The notes under the pieces: generated by a model | Told to the model about the DNA's origin: nothing | Database searches by the model: none | The model's input: the letters and a program-made list of their open reading frames with translations, nothing else | Position numbers and translations under genes: made by a program | Source of the DNA: Deltaproteobacteria bacterium | GTDB lineage: Bacteria > Desulfobacterota > DSM-4660 > Desulfatiglandales > HGW-15 | Assembly (NCBI GenBank): GCA_019308985.1 | Contig: JAFDHB010000181.1 | Location: 1 to 6,868 of the forward strand | Direction: 5' to 3' | Length of the DNA: 6,868 bases | In this document: positions 1 through 6,480 of the stretch, in pieces | How positions within the stretch are numbered: position 1 is the stretch's first letter | How the letters are laid out: each line of letters opens with the position of its first letter

Positions 1-1
1 A

Positions 2-107
2 GCTTCAAGTTCAAGGCGCGCGAATCTCGTGTGATGAGGCGTACTTAGCGTACGCCGCAATCACAACGAGATGAAGCGCAACGCAGAAATTGGACTTTTT
101 ACGAAGC
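2..107. repeat. Long imperfect inverted repeat (intergenic hairpin element), possibly cut by the window edge
   Basis: Nested arms fold into one long hairpin. GCTTC (2-6) pairs with GAAGC (103-107). AAGTTCAA (7-14) pairs with TTGGACTT (90-97) with one G-T wobble. GCGC (18-21) pairs with GCGC (76-79). ATCTCGT (24-30) pairs with ACGAGAT (66-72), GTGAT (31-35) with ATCAC (60-64), and GGCGTAC (38-44) with GTACGCC (50-56), around the loop TTAGC (45-49). Small bulges separate the blocks. No reading frame runs through it. The layout suits a dispersed intergenic repeat or a structured RNA. I recall similar elements ending in GACTTTTTACGAAGCC in Desulfobacterota genomes, but that is memory, not a search. 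The left flank may continue outside the window. It lies 36 bases upstream of the cytochrome gene, so it could affect that gene's transcription. Confidence 0.75.
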
Positions 108-142
108 CATCAACGTTTTTCCCCTAAAATCAGGAACAGCAT

Positions 143-736
143 ATGCCACCGCTAGAAACCGGCCCGGGGAAAAAGAAGCCTTTGCTAAAGAGGGCTATCA
201 AGCCTTTGCTTCTTGTTGGACTAGGGATAGTTGTCGCCTTTCCGCTCTTTAGTATCGCCTATTATACAATGGTCCGCACTTCAACACCGCAGTTTTGTGC
301 CTCCTGCCATGAAATCCAGTTCGCTTACAATACCTGGAAGACATCCACCCATTTCAATAATGCCCAGGGATTCGTTGCAGACTGCATGGATTGCCACTTG
401 CCGGCACCTCAAGATACATTCGATTTTTTCTACTCCAAGACATTGCACGGCATGAAAGATATCCTGGTTCATATTTTCATGGAGGAGTATGATCGCGAGA
501 AGAACAGGCAGAAGGCCTATGCCTCTCTCAAGAACAGGCAATGTTTGAAATGCCATAGGAATATCCTGTATATCCCTGATAAACGGGGGGCCATGTTGGC
601 ACACCGATCGGTCCTTTACCCTCTGCCTGGTTATGAAAAGCGCTGCGTAGATTGCCACAGAAACCTGGTCCACAGGGAAAGGCCTTTCTATGAGTACAAG
701 CAGTACAGGCTTACATACAGGGGTTTCGGTTTGTAA
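143..736 (+). CDS. NapC/NrfH-type membrane-anchored tetraheme cytochrome c (quinol dehydrogenase)
   Basis: The 197-residue protein has a basic N-terminus (K10-K20), one membrane anchor at about 21-43, and four CxxCH heme sites at C52, C81, C134 and C168. This is the layout of NapC/NirT/NrfH proteins, which oxidise membrane quinol and pass electrons to a periplasmic reductase. The length fits NapC better than the shorter NrfH. The next gene, 60 bases downstream on the same strand, encodes an octaheme HAO-like enzyme, its probable electron acceptor. The ATG start is supported by AGGA at 132-135, seven bases upstream. The first heme site reads CASCHEI, with Ile58 where many NrfH-type proteins have Met (CxxCHxM). 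A short direct DNA repeat, AAGAACAGGCA, encodes KNRQ twice before heme 3. The family call is firm; the redox partner and quinone type are inferred. Confidence 0.93.
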   Translation: MPPLETGPGKKKPLLKRAIKPLLLVGLGIVVAFPLFSIAYYTMVRTSTPQFCASCHEIQFAYNTWKTSTHFNNAQGFVADCMDCHLPAPQDTFDFFYSKTLHGMKDILVHIFMEEYDREKNRQKAYASLKNRQCLKCHRNILYIPDKRGAMLAHRSVLYPLPGYEKRCVDCHRNLVHRERPFYEYKQYRLTYRGFGL

Positions 737-796
737 TCCTTTCTTGTTTGGTTGCCCATTTCACGACAGTTTCACAAAAGGGGGGTGCATGGTATT

Positions 797-2200
797 ATGA
801 AAAAGACGGTCTTCGTACTGACTCTAGTAGGCGTCCTTGGATTGCCGAGCTTGGGCGAAAACAACCGGGTGTTTGCCCAGACAGCGCCTAATCAACCCAA
901 GACCAAAGATTTCCGCATAGTGCGGAGCCTCCCCAAGGAGGCCATAGCATGCATAGAGTGTCACAGGTTGGAGCAACCCGGGATCTTCGCCGATTGGGCA
1001 AAGAGCCGGCATGCCAATGCCAATATCACCTGCCTTGATTGCCACCTTGCGGAATCCTTTGATCCGGATGTAAGCCAATCTCATTACAAGCAATATGAAA
1101 GGACGGAGTACAAATTCGGGACCGCAGAGTACAAGGTCCCTGTGGCAGCCGCGGTAACGCCCAAGGATTGTTCCAGGTGCCACCCTGATGAGGCGATCCA
1201 GTACAGCCGCAGCAAGCACGCCAACACCTTGGAGATCATCTGGAAGATTGATCCCTGGTTAAACAAGGGAATGAACAGTGATTTTGAACGCTTGACCGGT
1301 TGTTTTGCCTGCCACGGCACCGTCCTCAAGATCAAGGACGGAGAGCTGAGCCCTGATACCTGGCCAAACGTGGGGGTAGGGCGGCTTAACCCTGATGGCA
1401 GTAAAGGGAGCTGTACGGCATGCCATACCAGACACCGTTTTTCCGTCATGGAGGCCCGAAAGCCTGAGGCCTGCGGGCAATGTCACCTGGGGCCCGATCA
1501 CCCGCAGATCGAGATTTTTATGGAATCAAAGCATGGTGACATTTACACCGCCCATGGACACGACTATAACTGGGATGCTGCTCCGGGTACCTGGACACCC
1601 GGGGTTGACTACAGGGCGCCCACCTGTGCTGCATGCCACATGTCCGGCGCCGGGACCGTCCTCACTACCCACGACGTAACAGAGCGACTGGCCTGGGAGA
1701 GCCAGGCCCCTCTGACGGTACGCCCCCAGGATTTCAAACCATTCCCGGCAAAGACCAACTGGGAGATCGAAAGAGAGAAAATGAAGCAGATTTGCTTCCA
1801 GTGTCATGGCAAGACCTGGACAGAGGGCCATTTCATAAGGTATGACAAGGTTATCAAGGAATATGATGAGATATATTTCAAGCCCGCGAAAGCGATGCTG
1901 GACGATCTCTATGCAAGGGGACTGCTGGACAAGACAAAATTCTTCGATGAGCGCCTTGAAGTGGGGTTTTATGAATTATGGCACCATGAGGGCCGAAGGG
2001 CCAGGTTCGGTGCAGCCATGATGGCCCCGGACTACGCGTGGTGGCACGGCTTTTACGAATGCAAGAAGAGATTTGTAAGCTTCATGGAAGAGGCCCGGGA
2101 GCTGATCAAGCACAACAAGAAGGCCTATGTCGCCAAGGACTGGCCCAACGCAACAGGCTACAGGACCAGACCGCCTGAAATATTCTCTAAGCAGAAATAA
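797..2200 (+). CDS. hao: Periplasmic octaheme cytochrome c, hydroxylamine oxidoreductase (HAO)-like, probably reductive type
   Basis: The 467-residue product starts with a signal peptide (MKKTVFVLTL, hydrophobic to about 19, likely cleaved after FAQ28). It has eight CxxCH sites at C52, C79, C125, C169, C206, C226, C277 and C333. They are followed by a long heme-free C-terminal region (338-467) with HHEGRR (396-401) and DYAWWHGFYE (412-421). Count, spacing and C-terminal helical part match HAO-like octaheme cytochromes, in which heme 4 (here C169-H173) is the catalytic heme. Coupling to a NapC-type quinol dehydrogenase suggests electrons flow into the enzyme, as in epsilonproteobacterial Hao, which reduces nitrite or hydroxylamine toward ammonium. 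I chose the ATG at 797 because a purine-rich AAAAGGGGGG ends 11 bases before it and it opens directly on the signal peptide; a TTG at 752 would add 15 unlikely residues. Substrate and direction are inferred. Confidence 0.9.
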   Translation: MKKTVFVLTLVGVLGLPSLGENNRVFAQTAPNQPKTKDFRIVRSLPKEAIACIECHRLEQPGIFADWAKSRHANANITCLDCHLAESFDPDVSQSHYKQYERTEYKFGTAEYKVPVAAAVTPKDCSRCHPDEAIQYSRSKHANTLEIIWKIDPWLNKGMNSDFERLTGCFACHGTVLKIKDGELSPDTWPNVGVGRLNPDGSKGSCTACHTRHRFSVMEARKPEACGQCHLGPDHPQIEIFMESKHGDIYTAHGHDYNWDAAPGTWTPGVDYRAPTCAACHMSGAGTVLTTHDVTERLAWESQAPLTVRPQDFKPFPAKTNWEIEREKMKQICFQCHGKTWTEGHFIRYDKVIKEYDEIYFKPAKAMLDDLYARGLLDKTKFFDERLEVGFYELWHHEGRRARFGAAMMAPDYAWWHGFYECKKRFVSFMEEARELIKHNKKAYVAKDWPNATGYRTRPPEIFSKQK

Positions 2201-2242
2201 CACCCTCCGTGAGAGCCCGTACCACCCCAAGTTGACCGTCAT

Positions 2243-2267
2243 GGCGGCCGGCCATTTCCCGGCCGCC
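2243..2267. terminator. GC-rich hairpin downstream of the cytochrome operon
   Basis: GGCGGCCGG (2243-2251) is a perfect 9-base complement of CCGGCCGCC (2259-2267), with a seven-base loop. It lies 43 bases past the octaheme gene stop and is the strongest stem in the gap. There is no T-run on either side, so it is not a textbook intrinsic terminator. It may act as a 3'-end stabiliser or a Rho-associated end. Confidence 0.45.
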
Positions 2268-2357
2268 CCCATTCCTTCCCCTCTCCTGACACGGCCAGTG
2301 GGCCGCAAAGAAACAATCCTCTATCCGGACTCGGCCTGCCTTCCATGAGAAATCTAT

Positions 2358-2386
2358 TTGGATTATGTCCAAAGCCTTTGTATAAT
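2358..2386 (+). promoter_or_regulatory. Sigma-70-type promoter candidate for the hypothetical gene
   Basis: A perfect -10 hexamer TATAAT (2381-2386) follows a weak -35 TTGGAT (2358-2363) at the ideal 17-base spacing. Transcription would start near 2393, giving a 5' leader of about 158 bases before the gene at 2551. The support is the -10 match and the spacing; the -35 matches only its first three bases. It implies that the downstream gene is expressed separately from the cytochrome pair. Confidence 0.45.
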
Positions 2387-2550
2387 AATTGACAGGTTCT
2401 GGGTCCAATGCCTGGGAATTCCAGGACATCCTGTTGCCCTATTCAGGCGACAATTCTAATATATTATGCAGCAAGTGTCTCAAAAGACGGGACCTTGTGC
2501 CTACTCTCCAAATGGAAATCATTTTATTGTTGCTTAGGAGGAAGTAAGAA

Positions 2551-3381
2551 ATGCCTTCGAAGGACTTCAAGTTCAAGAAACTAAGATTGACCGAAAACGA
2601 CCTGGATTTTTTGGTGGAGACGGTCTCCCCGGATGTCAGGGACAAGTCCAGGCTAAAGGAAATTATTCGTGAGGATGAAGATTTCAAGAGATCCTTTATA
2701 TGCGATGAAAAGGTCTTCCGCAGGATCATGGATGACGAAAAGATATTCCTAAAGGTATCGCCCGCCCTCTTCTTTGAAATTCTCCTCCGAAAGGCGGTCA
2801 ATGATCTAAAGGAGGTGGGCTATACCGTGGAGAAGACCAGTCACATGAGAATCCCCGTATTTGACTCCAGGGAAGTTGTTGAACTCCTGGAAAAGGAATC
2901 CCTCCTTGTCTACCTGGCTGATATGCTTTCATCCTTTACCAGGATCGAGAGTTACACGATTACCCTCAGGGCCAAGGGTTTCATGAAAAGAATCCGCTTT
3001 AACGACCTGGACATCAATAGCCTGAGACATTTCTCAGAAGCGGTCGGCAAGGAATATCGTTTCGGGTTCTATAAGAGAATTGCGGATATCTGCCTGTTCA
3101 TCCTGGGCATTTTCCCGGAATACGTGGAAAGAAATTACCGTTATCCTTTCTCCGGGCAGGTTAGACCAAGCATCCGGGGGGAGCTGCGGATCAGCCCCGA
3201 AGAATATGAATCAGAGGGAAAGAAATTTTACAGGCTCGCTGCAGAATATCTCTCTGACAGAGAGCCCGAGATATCCGATATCTTCTGGGATCTGCACGGC
3301 AATTTCGAAAAGGCAAAAAAGCCCCTGAATTTCATCTCGGATCATTACCTGCAATACAAACGGGACAAACTCTTCGGCTGA
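2551..3381 (+). CDS. Hypothetical soluble protein, function unknown
   Basis: This 276-residue protein has no signal peptide, no clear membrane segment, no CxxC pairs and no nucleotide-binding motif that I can see. It is charged and probably mostly helical. Its most distinctive stretches are VSPALFFEILLRKA (69-82), IPVFDSREV (101-109), YLADMLSSFTRIES (121-134) and FYKRIADICLFILGIFPEY (173-191), the last being its most hydrophobic part. I associate this pattern with uncharacterised proteins of anaerobic bacteria but cannot name a family. The ATG start is secure: AGGAGG at 2536-2541 sits nine bases upstream. Its own promoter candidate and a 350-base gap separate it from the cytochrome genes. Its 3' end faces the metal gene block with 16 bases between stops. 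The gene looks real from length, start signal and protein-like composition. Confidence 0.82.
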   Translation: MPSKDFKFKKLRLTENDLDFLVETVSPDVRDKSRLKEIIREDEDFKRSFICDEKVFRRIMDDEKIFLKVSPALFFEILLRKAVNDLKEVGYTVEKTSHMRIPVFDSREVVELLEKESLLVYLADMLSSFTRIESYTITLRAKGFMKRIRFNDLDINSLRHFSEAVGKEYRFGFYKRIADICLFILGIFPEYVERNYRYPFSGQVRPSIRGELRISPEEYESEGKKFYRLAAEYLSDREPEISDIFWDLHGNFEKAKKPLNFISDHYLQYKRDKLFG

Positions 3382-3397
3382 TTTGACTCTCCTGTTT

Positions 3398-4324
3398 CTA
3401 TCTCAGGGCGGGCCTGATTTCGAGGGCCAGCTCCTTGAGGTTCTTGGCCCATTCAATGGCAAGGGGATCTGCAAATGATACCTCCGCACCGATCACCCTT
3501 GCAATCATGCGGAGGCTTTTTGCGGAAAACTGCGGCTGTGCAAAGATCTTCTTGATGCCAAGCCTTTTTGCATATTGGATTATTGCTTGAAGTCGGGCGG
3601 GTTTGGGCTCCTTGCCCTCTATTTCCACTGGGATTTGCCTGAGACCATATGCATCGGCAAAATATCCCCAGGCAGGATGGAAGACCATGAATCGGTTCTT
3701 CTTTCCTATTCCTGAAAGAATATTCCTGATTTCTCTGTCCAGTGTAATAATCTCCTGCTGAAACTTCTCGAAGTTCTCTTTGTATTCATCCCGGTGTTCC
3801 CCGTCGAAATAGGACAAGGCCATGAGGATATTTCGGGCAATAATCATGGCAAAGGGGGGAGAAACCCAGATGTGCGGATCCATGAACATCTCCTTCTCCG
3901 ATTTCCTCAGCCCGCTCTTTCTCATCCAAGGGGGGATCCAGTCCACAAACAGATCGTCATAGGTATCCATGGCCCGCTTTTCGATGCCCCGCTCGGTCCT
4001 GACTACTTGAATCTTGGGGTTGATCCTGGTGAATTTCTCGAGCCACACCCTCTCGAAGGGGACACCAATGGCAAAATATGTCTTGCTCTTTGATATGGCC
4101 ACCAGTTGACTTGGCCTGGGCTCGTATGTAGCCGGGTTCGCTCCTGGAGGAACCATCACTGTCGCCCTGACCCGGTCCCCGCCTATCTTTTCCACGAAAT
4201 ACTTCTGGGGCAAAATGCTCACCGCAACAGAAAGAGGGATTTGTGCGTCGGCGTGCTGCTCCGGTGAGAAAAGACGAAGGAGTAGTAAAAAGCCAATTGC
4301 AATGTTAGTCGGCTTTGCAACCAA
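3398..4324 (-). CDS. ZnuA-like periplasmic metal-binding protein (cluster A-I, ABC transporter solute-binding family)
   Basis: The 308-residue protein begins with a signal peptide (hydrophobic 8-18, likely cleavage after ADA27) and continues as a zinc/manganese solute-binding protein: SVAVSILPQKYFVEKIGGD (32-50), PPGANPATYEP (59-69), DPHIW with H151, HPAWGYFA with H216, PQFSAKS (264-270), and D286 in FADPLA. In ZnuA-type proteins three His and one acidic residue usually bind the metal. Here the first position, normally PH(T/V)YE, reads PATYE with Ala65, and the His-rich loop of many zinc members is absent. The start is TTG at 4324-4322, supported by AGGGAGGT eight bases upstream; the first in-frame ATG (residue 57) would remove the signal peptide. 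The gene follows the zupT-like gene by 64 bases and ends 16 bases from a convergent gene. No permease or ATPase is adjacent. Metal specificity is unknown. Confidence 0.88.
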   Translation of the reverse strand: MVAKPTNIAIGFLLLLRLFSPEQHADAQIPLSVAVSILPQKYFVEKIGGDRVRATVMVPPGANPATYEPRPSQLVAISKSKTYFAIGVPFERVWLEKFTRINPKIQVVRTERGIEKRAMDTYDDLFVDWIPPWMRKSGLRKSEKEMFMDPHIWVSPPFAMIIARNILMALSYFDGEHRDEYKENFEKFQQEIITLDREIRNILSGIGKKNRFMVFHPAWGYFADAYGLRQIPVEIEGKEPKPARLQAIIQYAKRLGIKKIFAQPQFSAKSLRMIARVIGAEVSFADPLAIEWAKNLKELALEIRPALR

Positions 4325-4345
4325 TATTCGACACCTCCCTCTCAG

Positions 4346-4356
4346 ATAAGGCTTAT
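4346..4356. promoter_or_regulatory. Small dyad upstream of the ZnuA-like gene
   Basis: ATAAG-G-CTTAT is a perfect inverted repeat with a single centre base, flanked by CTC and GAG that could extend it. It lies in the 64-base gap between the ZIP and ZnuA-like genes, just 5' of the latter's ribosome binding site. It might be a metal-regulator operator or an RNA stem; it matches no Zur, Fur or MntR consensus I can state. Confidence 0.2.
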
Positions 4357-4388
4357 GAGACCTTTAAGAAACCCTTTTTGCCATGACC

Positions 4389-5198
4389 TTACAGAAACAG
4401 GAGCAGGCTCAAGGCCATGACACCCATGCCGCAGATCAGGCCGTAGATGGCCACGTGCCCCTTTCCATATTCTTTTGCGGTGGGCAGCAATTCATCGAGG
4501 GAAATAAATACCATGATCCCGGCAACGGAGGCGAAAAGCACGCCAAACAGGGTGTCGGAAAAAAATGATGCAAGTACGGTATAGCCTATAACAGCCCCGA
4601 CGGGCTCTGAGGCACCCGAAAGAAAGGAAAGCCAAAAGGCCTTTTTTCTGCTCCCTGTTGCAAAATAGATGGGGACTGAAACGGAGATCCCTTCAGGGAT
4701 ATTATGGACCGCAATGGCGGTTGTTATCGCGACCCCTAACGCAGGATCGGCCAACGCGCTGAAGAATGTCGCCAGTCCCTCGGGGAAATTATGAATGCCT
4801 ATTGCCAGGGCGGTTAATGTCCCCATTCTCATAAGGCGTGCTTCCTTGGATATTCCCTCTTCCATCTCCTCGATGGACCGAGCCTCATGGGGGTTTTCGT
4901 AAGAAGGAATGATCCGATCAATCAAGGCAATGAGGATCAGACCGCCGAAAAAGGCCCCGGTGGTTATCCATGTCCCGGTTACTTGCCCGTGGACTTGTTC
5001 CAGAGCGGCCTTTCCTTTCACGAAAATCTCTATCATGGAGACATATATCATGACTCCTGCGGAAAACCCCATCGCCGCAGAGAGGAAAGTCCTGTTGGTA
5101 CGCCTTGAGAAAAAAGCAATGGCACTCCCTATCCCCGTGGACAGCCCCGCCAGGAGAGTCATCAAAAAGGCCAACAATACCCTTTCATTCATGATCAT
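4389..5198 (-). CDS. zupT: ZIP-family divalent metal transporter, ZupT-like
   Basis: The 269-residue integral membrane protein has the length and eight-helix pattern of bacterial ZIP transporters. The two signature metal-binding motifs are intact: HNFPEG (136-141) and HNIPEG (165-170), each with adjacent small residues for helix packing. SGASEPVGA (194-202) and SLDELLP (233-239) are also typical of ZupT. A hydrophilic segment with Glu and one His (about 97-125) forms the variable cytoplasmic loop. ZupT proteins import zinc and, in some species, iron, manganese or cobalt into the cytoplasm. The ATG start overlaps the mntP stop by four bases (ATGA), implying translational coupling; a second ATG two codons later is a possible alternative start. 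Its pairing with a manganese exporter suggests an operon for divalent-metal balance. The metal actually moved cannot be read from the sequence. Confidence 0.93.
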   Translation of the reverse strand: MIMNERVLLAFLMTLLAGLSTGIGSAIAFFSRRTNRTFLSAAMGFSAGVMIYVSMIEIFVKGKAALEQVHGQVTGTWITTGAFFGGLILIALIDRIIPSYENPHEARSIEEMEEGISKEARLMRMGTLTALAIGIHNFPEGLATFFSALADPALGVAITTAIAVHNIPEGISVSVPIYFATGSRKKAFWLSFLSGASEPVGAVIGYTVLASFFSDTLFGVLFASVAGIMVFISLDELLPTAKEYGKGHVAIYGLICGMGVMALSLLLFL

Positions 5199-5758
5199 CC
5201 CGCCAGATGCCGGATCAATATCCTGCTACCAATTATCAGGAGGATAATTCCTCCAATGCCTTCCGCCCATTGGCCCAAGTGAGATCCCGCCCTTTTGCCG
5301 ATCCTTGTTCCCGTGTAAGTCAAGACCATGGCCACCAGGCCTATGACGCCGGCAGGCAACCATATGTCCACGCCGATCAAACCCAAGGATATCCCAACGG
5401 CCAGTGCGTCCAAACTTGTCGCCAAAGACAGGCCGACCAGGCTCCACCCCCTGGTTGGGTCGTAACTGCGCTGCTGTCCCTCCGGATGCCGGGACTGCCT
5501 GATCATGCGGAGTCCAAGAAAACTCAACACCCCGAAGGCGAGCCACTTGTCCATACCTCCCATGAGTGTAGCCAATCCCGCACCACCAAACCATCCAATA
5601 ACGGTCATCATGGACTGAAAAAGACCGAAATGCCATGATAGGCGAAAGGTGTGACGTGCGGTCAGGCTATCGGATAGCCCCGCGGCAATTGCCGTTGCAA
5701 CGGCGAAGGCATCCATTGCAAGGGCCCAGGCGGTCCCCAATATTGTCCAAGAGTCCAT
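5195..5758 (-). CDS. mntP: MntP-type manganese efflux pump
   Basis: At 187 residues it matches the usual length of about 188 for MntP (formerly YebN, DUF204), a six-helix inner-membrane protein that exports Mn(II). The two inverted halves show the family signatures: AMDAFAV with D16 in helix 1, HFGLFQ (43-48) in helix 2, and [11 protein letters not shown] with D117 in helix 4. The C-terminal part has GKRAG (154-158), [13 protein letters not shown] (165-177) and a closing ILIRHL. The two Asp residues correspond to those needed for manganese efflux in the E. coli protein. The ATG start is 11 bases after the PilZ stop; AGGAGGAG at 5773-5780 (minus sense, inside the end of the PilZ gene) could serve as a somewhat distant ribosome binding site. 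I see no manganese riboswitch immediately upstream, as expected for an internal operon gene. Confidence 0.93.
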   Translation of the reverse strand: MDSWTILGTAWALAMDAFAVATAIAAGLSDSLTARHTFRLSWHFGLFQSMMTVIGWFGGAGLATLMGGMDKWLAFGVLSFLGLRMIRQSRHPEGQQRSYDPTRGWSLVGLSLATSLDALAVGISLGLIGVDIWLPAGVIGLVAMVLTYTGTRIGKRAGSHLGQWAEGIGGIILLIIGSRILIRHLAG

Positions 5759-5769
5759 TCCAGGTGTAT

Positions 5770-6270
5770 CTACTCCTCCTGGCCTTCTTCCCCGTCCTTC
5801 AAGCGGGATATTGCATCACTGATTTTCTTGCGTTCTTTTTCCCCAACCCCTGGAAACCTCACGCCCATGCCCCTCAAGACAACCTCGGCTTCAGGGACAT
5901 TGGCATTGGACCATACGACTTCTGCTTCCAGTTCAACACCTTTGCCATTGGGAAGCTTGATGGCTATACGCAGGGAATCCTTGGGAGATAGGGGATATTC
6001 GCAGGCAATAAATGCCCCTCCGCGAGTCACATTTCTTAACCGGCCTCTCATCGAACCACCTGAGGTGTGAAGGGTTGCCTCCCATGAGACCGCGGCCCTT
6101 GGTTCTTCCCTCCTCTCCTCCGTGAACCGGAGATTCACTCCCTTCACGGCATTGGACTGCTCCGGCAATGCCCGATTCTTCAAATAGACACTCAAATACC
6201 ACAGGATGAAAAACGCTACGATTATTGCGATCCCGACACCCAGGGCACTCAGAATAATAGGATTATTCAT
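5770..6270 (-). CDS. Membrane-anchored PilZ-domain protein (probable cyclic-di-GMP receptor)
   Basis: The 166-residue protein has one N-terminal membrane segment (about 5-30), a short linker, and a single PilZ domain (about 50-157). The cyclic-di-GMP binding signatures are present: RxxxR as R54-EEP-R58, the (D/N)xSxxG-type motif as NVTRGG (80-85), and GMGVRF (134-139) closing the barrel. The domain should lie on the cytoplasmic side with the helix as anchor. It ends in an acidic tail (EEGQEE). It is first in a tight minus-strand set: the mntP gene starts 11 bases after its stop and the zupT gene overlaps mntP, so the three are probably cotranscribed. This hints at a link between cyclic-di-GMP and divalent-metal transport, but PilZ genes also ride in unrelated operons. 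The start is ATG at 6270; the ribosome binding site is weak (GGGGAATAGAG upstream). Confidence 0.9.
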   Translation of the reverse strand: MNNPIILSALGVGIAIIVAFFILWYLSVYLKNRALPEQSNAVKGVNLRFTEERREEPRAAVSWEATLHTSGGSMRGRLRNVTRGGAFIACEYPLSPKDSLRIAIKLPNGKGVELEAEVVWSNANVPEAEVVLRGMGVRFPGVGEKERKKISDAISRLKDGEEGQEE

Positions 6271-6384
6271 TCTTGAATCTCTATTCCCCCTACTTCCCGG
6301 ACCAGGCCAGGCAAGTCATCTCCCCACCTCACCAACCGGTGCAGCCAATCAAGGGGTCATAAGAAAAACTTCCCTGCTCAATGC

Positions 6385-6414
6385 CTTATAACAGAAAACC
6401 CTGATCGGCTTCAA
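6385..6414 (-). promoter_or_regulatory. Possible sigma-70 promoter for the PilZ-mntP-zupT operon
   Basis: On the minus strand, TTGAAG (complement of 6409-6414) precedes TATAAG (complement of 6385-6390) with an 18-base spacer. Transcription would start near 6378, about 108 bases before the PilZ start. Four of six and five of six consensus matches make it plausible but not strong. Confidence 0.33.
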
Positions 6415-6480
6415 AGATTTTCGGAGAGGCAACACAGGGATAGATTCCCGCTTAGATACCCGGCTGGATAATTACCTGTG

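Larger units (their letters stand above)
2201..2550. other. Intergenic region between octaheme cytochrome and hypothetical gene
   Basis: This 350-base stretch has no credible gene. It holds the GC hairpin at 2243-2267, a promoter candidate at 2358-2386, and a small dyad, CCTGG-GAATT-CCAGG (2411-2425), which lies just downstream of the predicted transcription start and could be an operator or 5'-UTR hairpin. A second perfect TTGACA at 2389-2394 has no matching -10 at the right distance. The rest shows nothing I can name. Confidence 0.6.

Noticed and set aside
281..673. Minus-strand open frame of 130 codons inside the NapC-type gene
   Set aside because: It is the antisense shadow of a gene with four intact heme motifs and has no supporting features.
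752..796. Upstream TTG start that would lengthen the octaheme protein by 15 residues
   Set aside because: The extension precedes a clean signal peptide, and the ATG at 797 has a well-placed G-rich ribosome site.
2389..2417. Perfect TTGACA at 2389-2394 as a -35 element
   Set aside because: No -10-like hexamer occurs 16-18 bases downstream.
6271..6378. Manganese (yybP-ykoY) riboswitch in the leader of the PilZ-mntP operon, minus strand
   Set aside because: G-rich runs exist, but the conserved loop sequences and paired-arm layout are not seen, and mntP is not the first gene.
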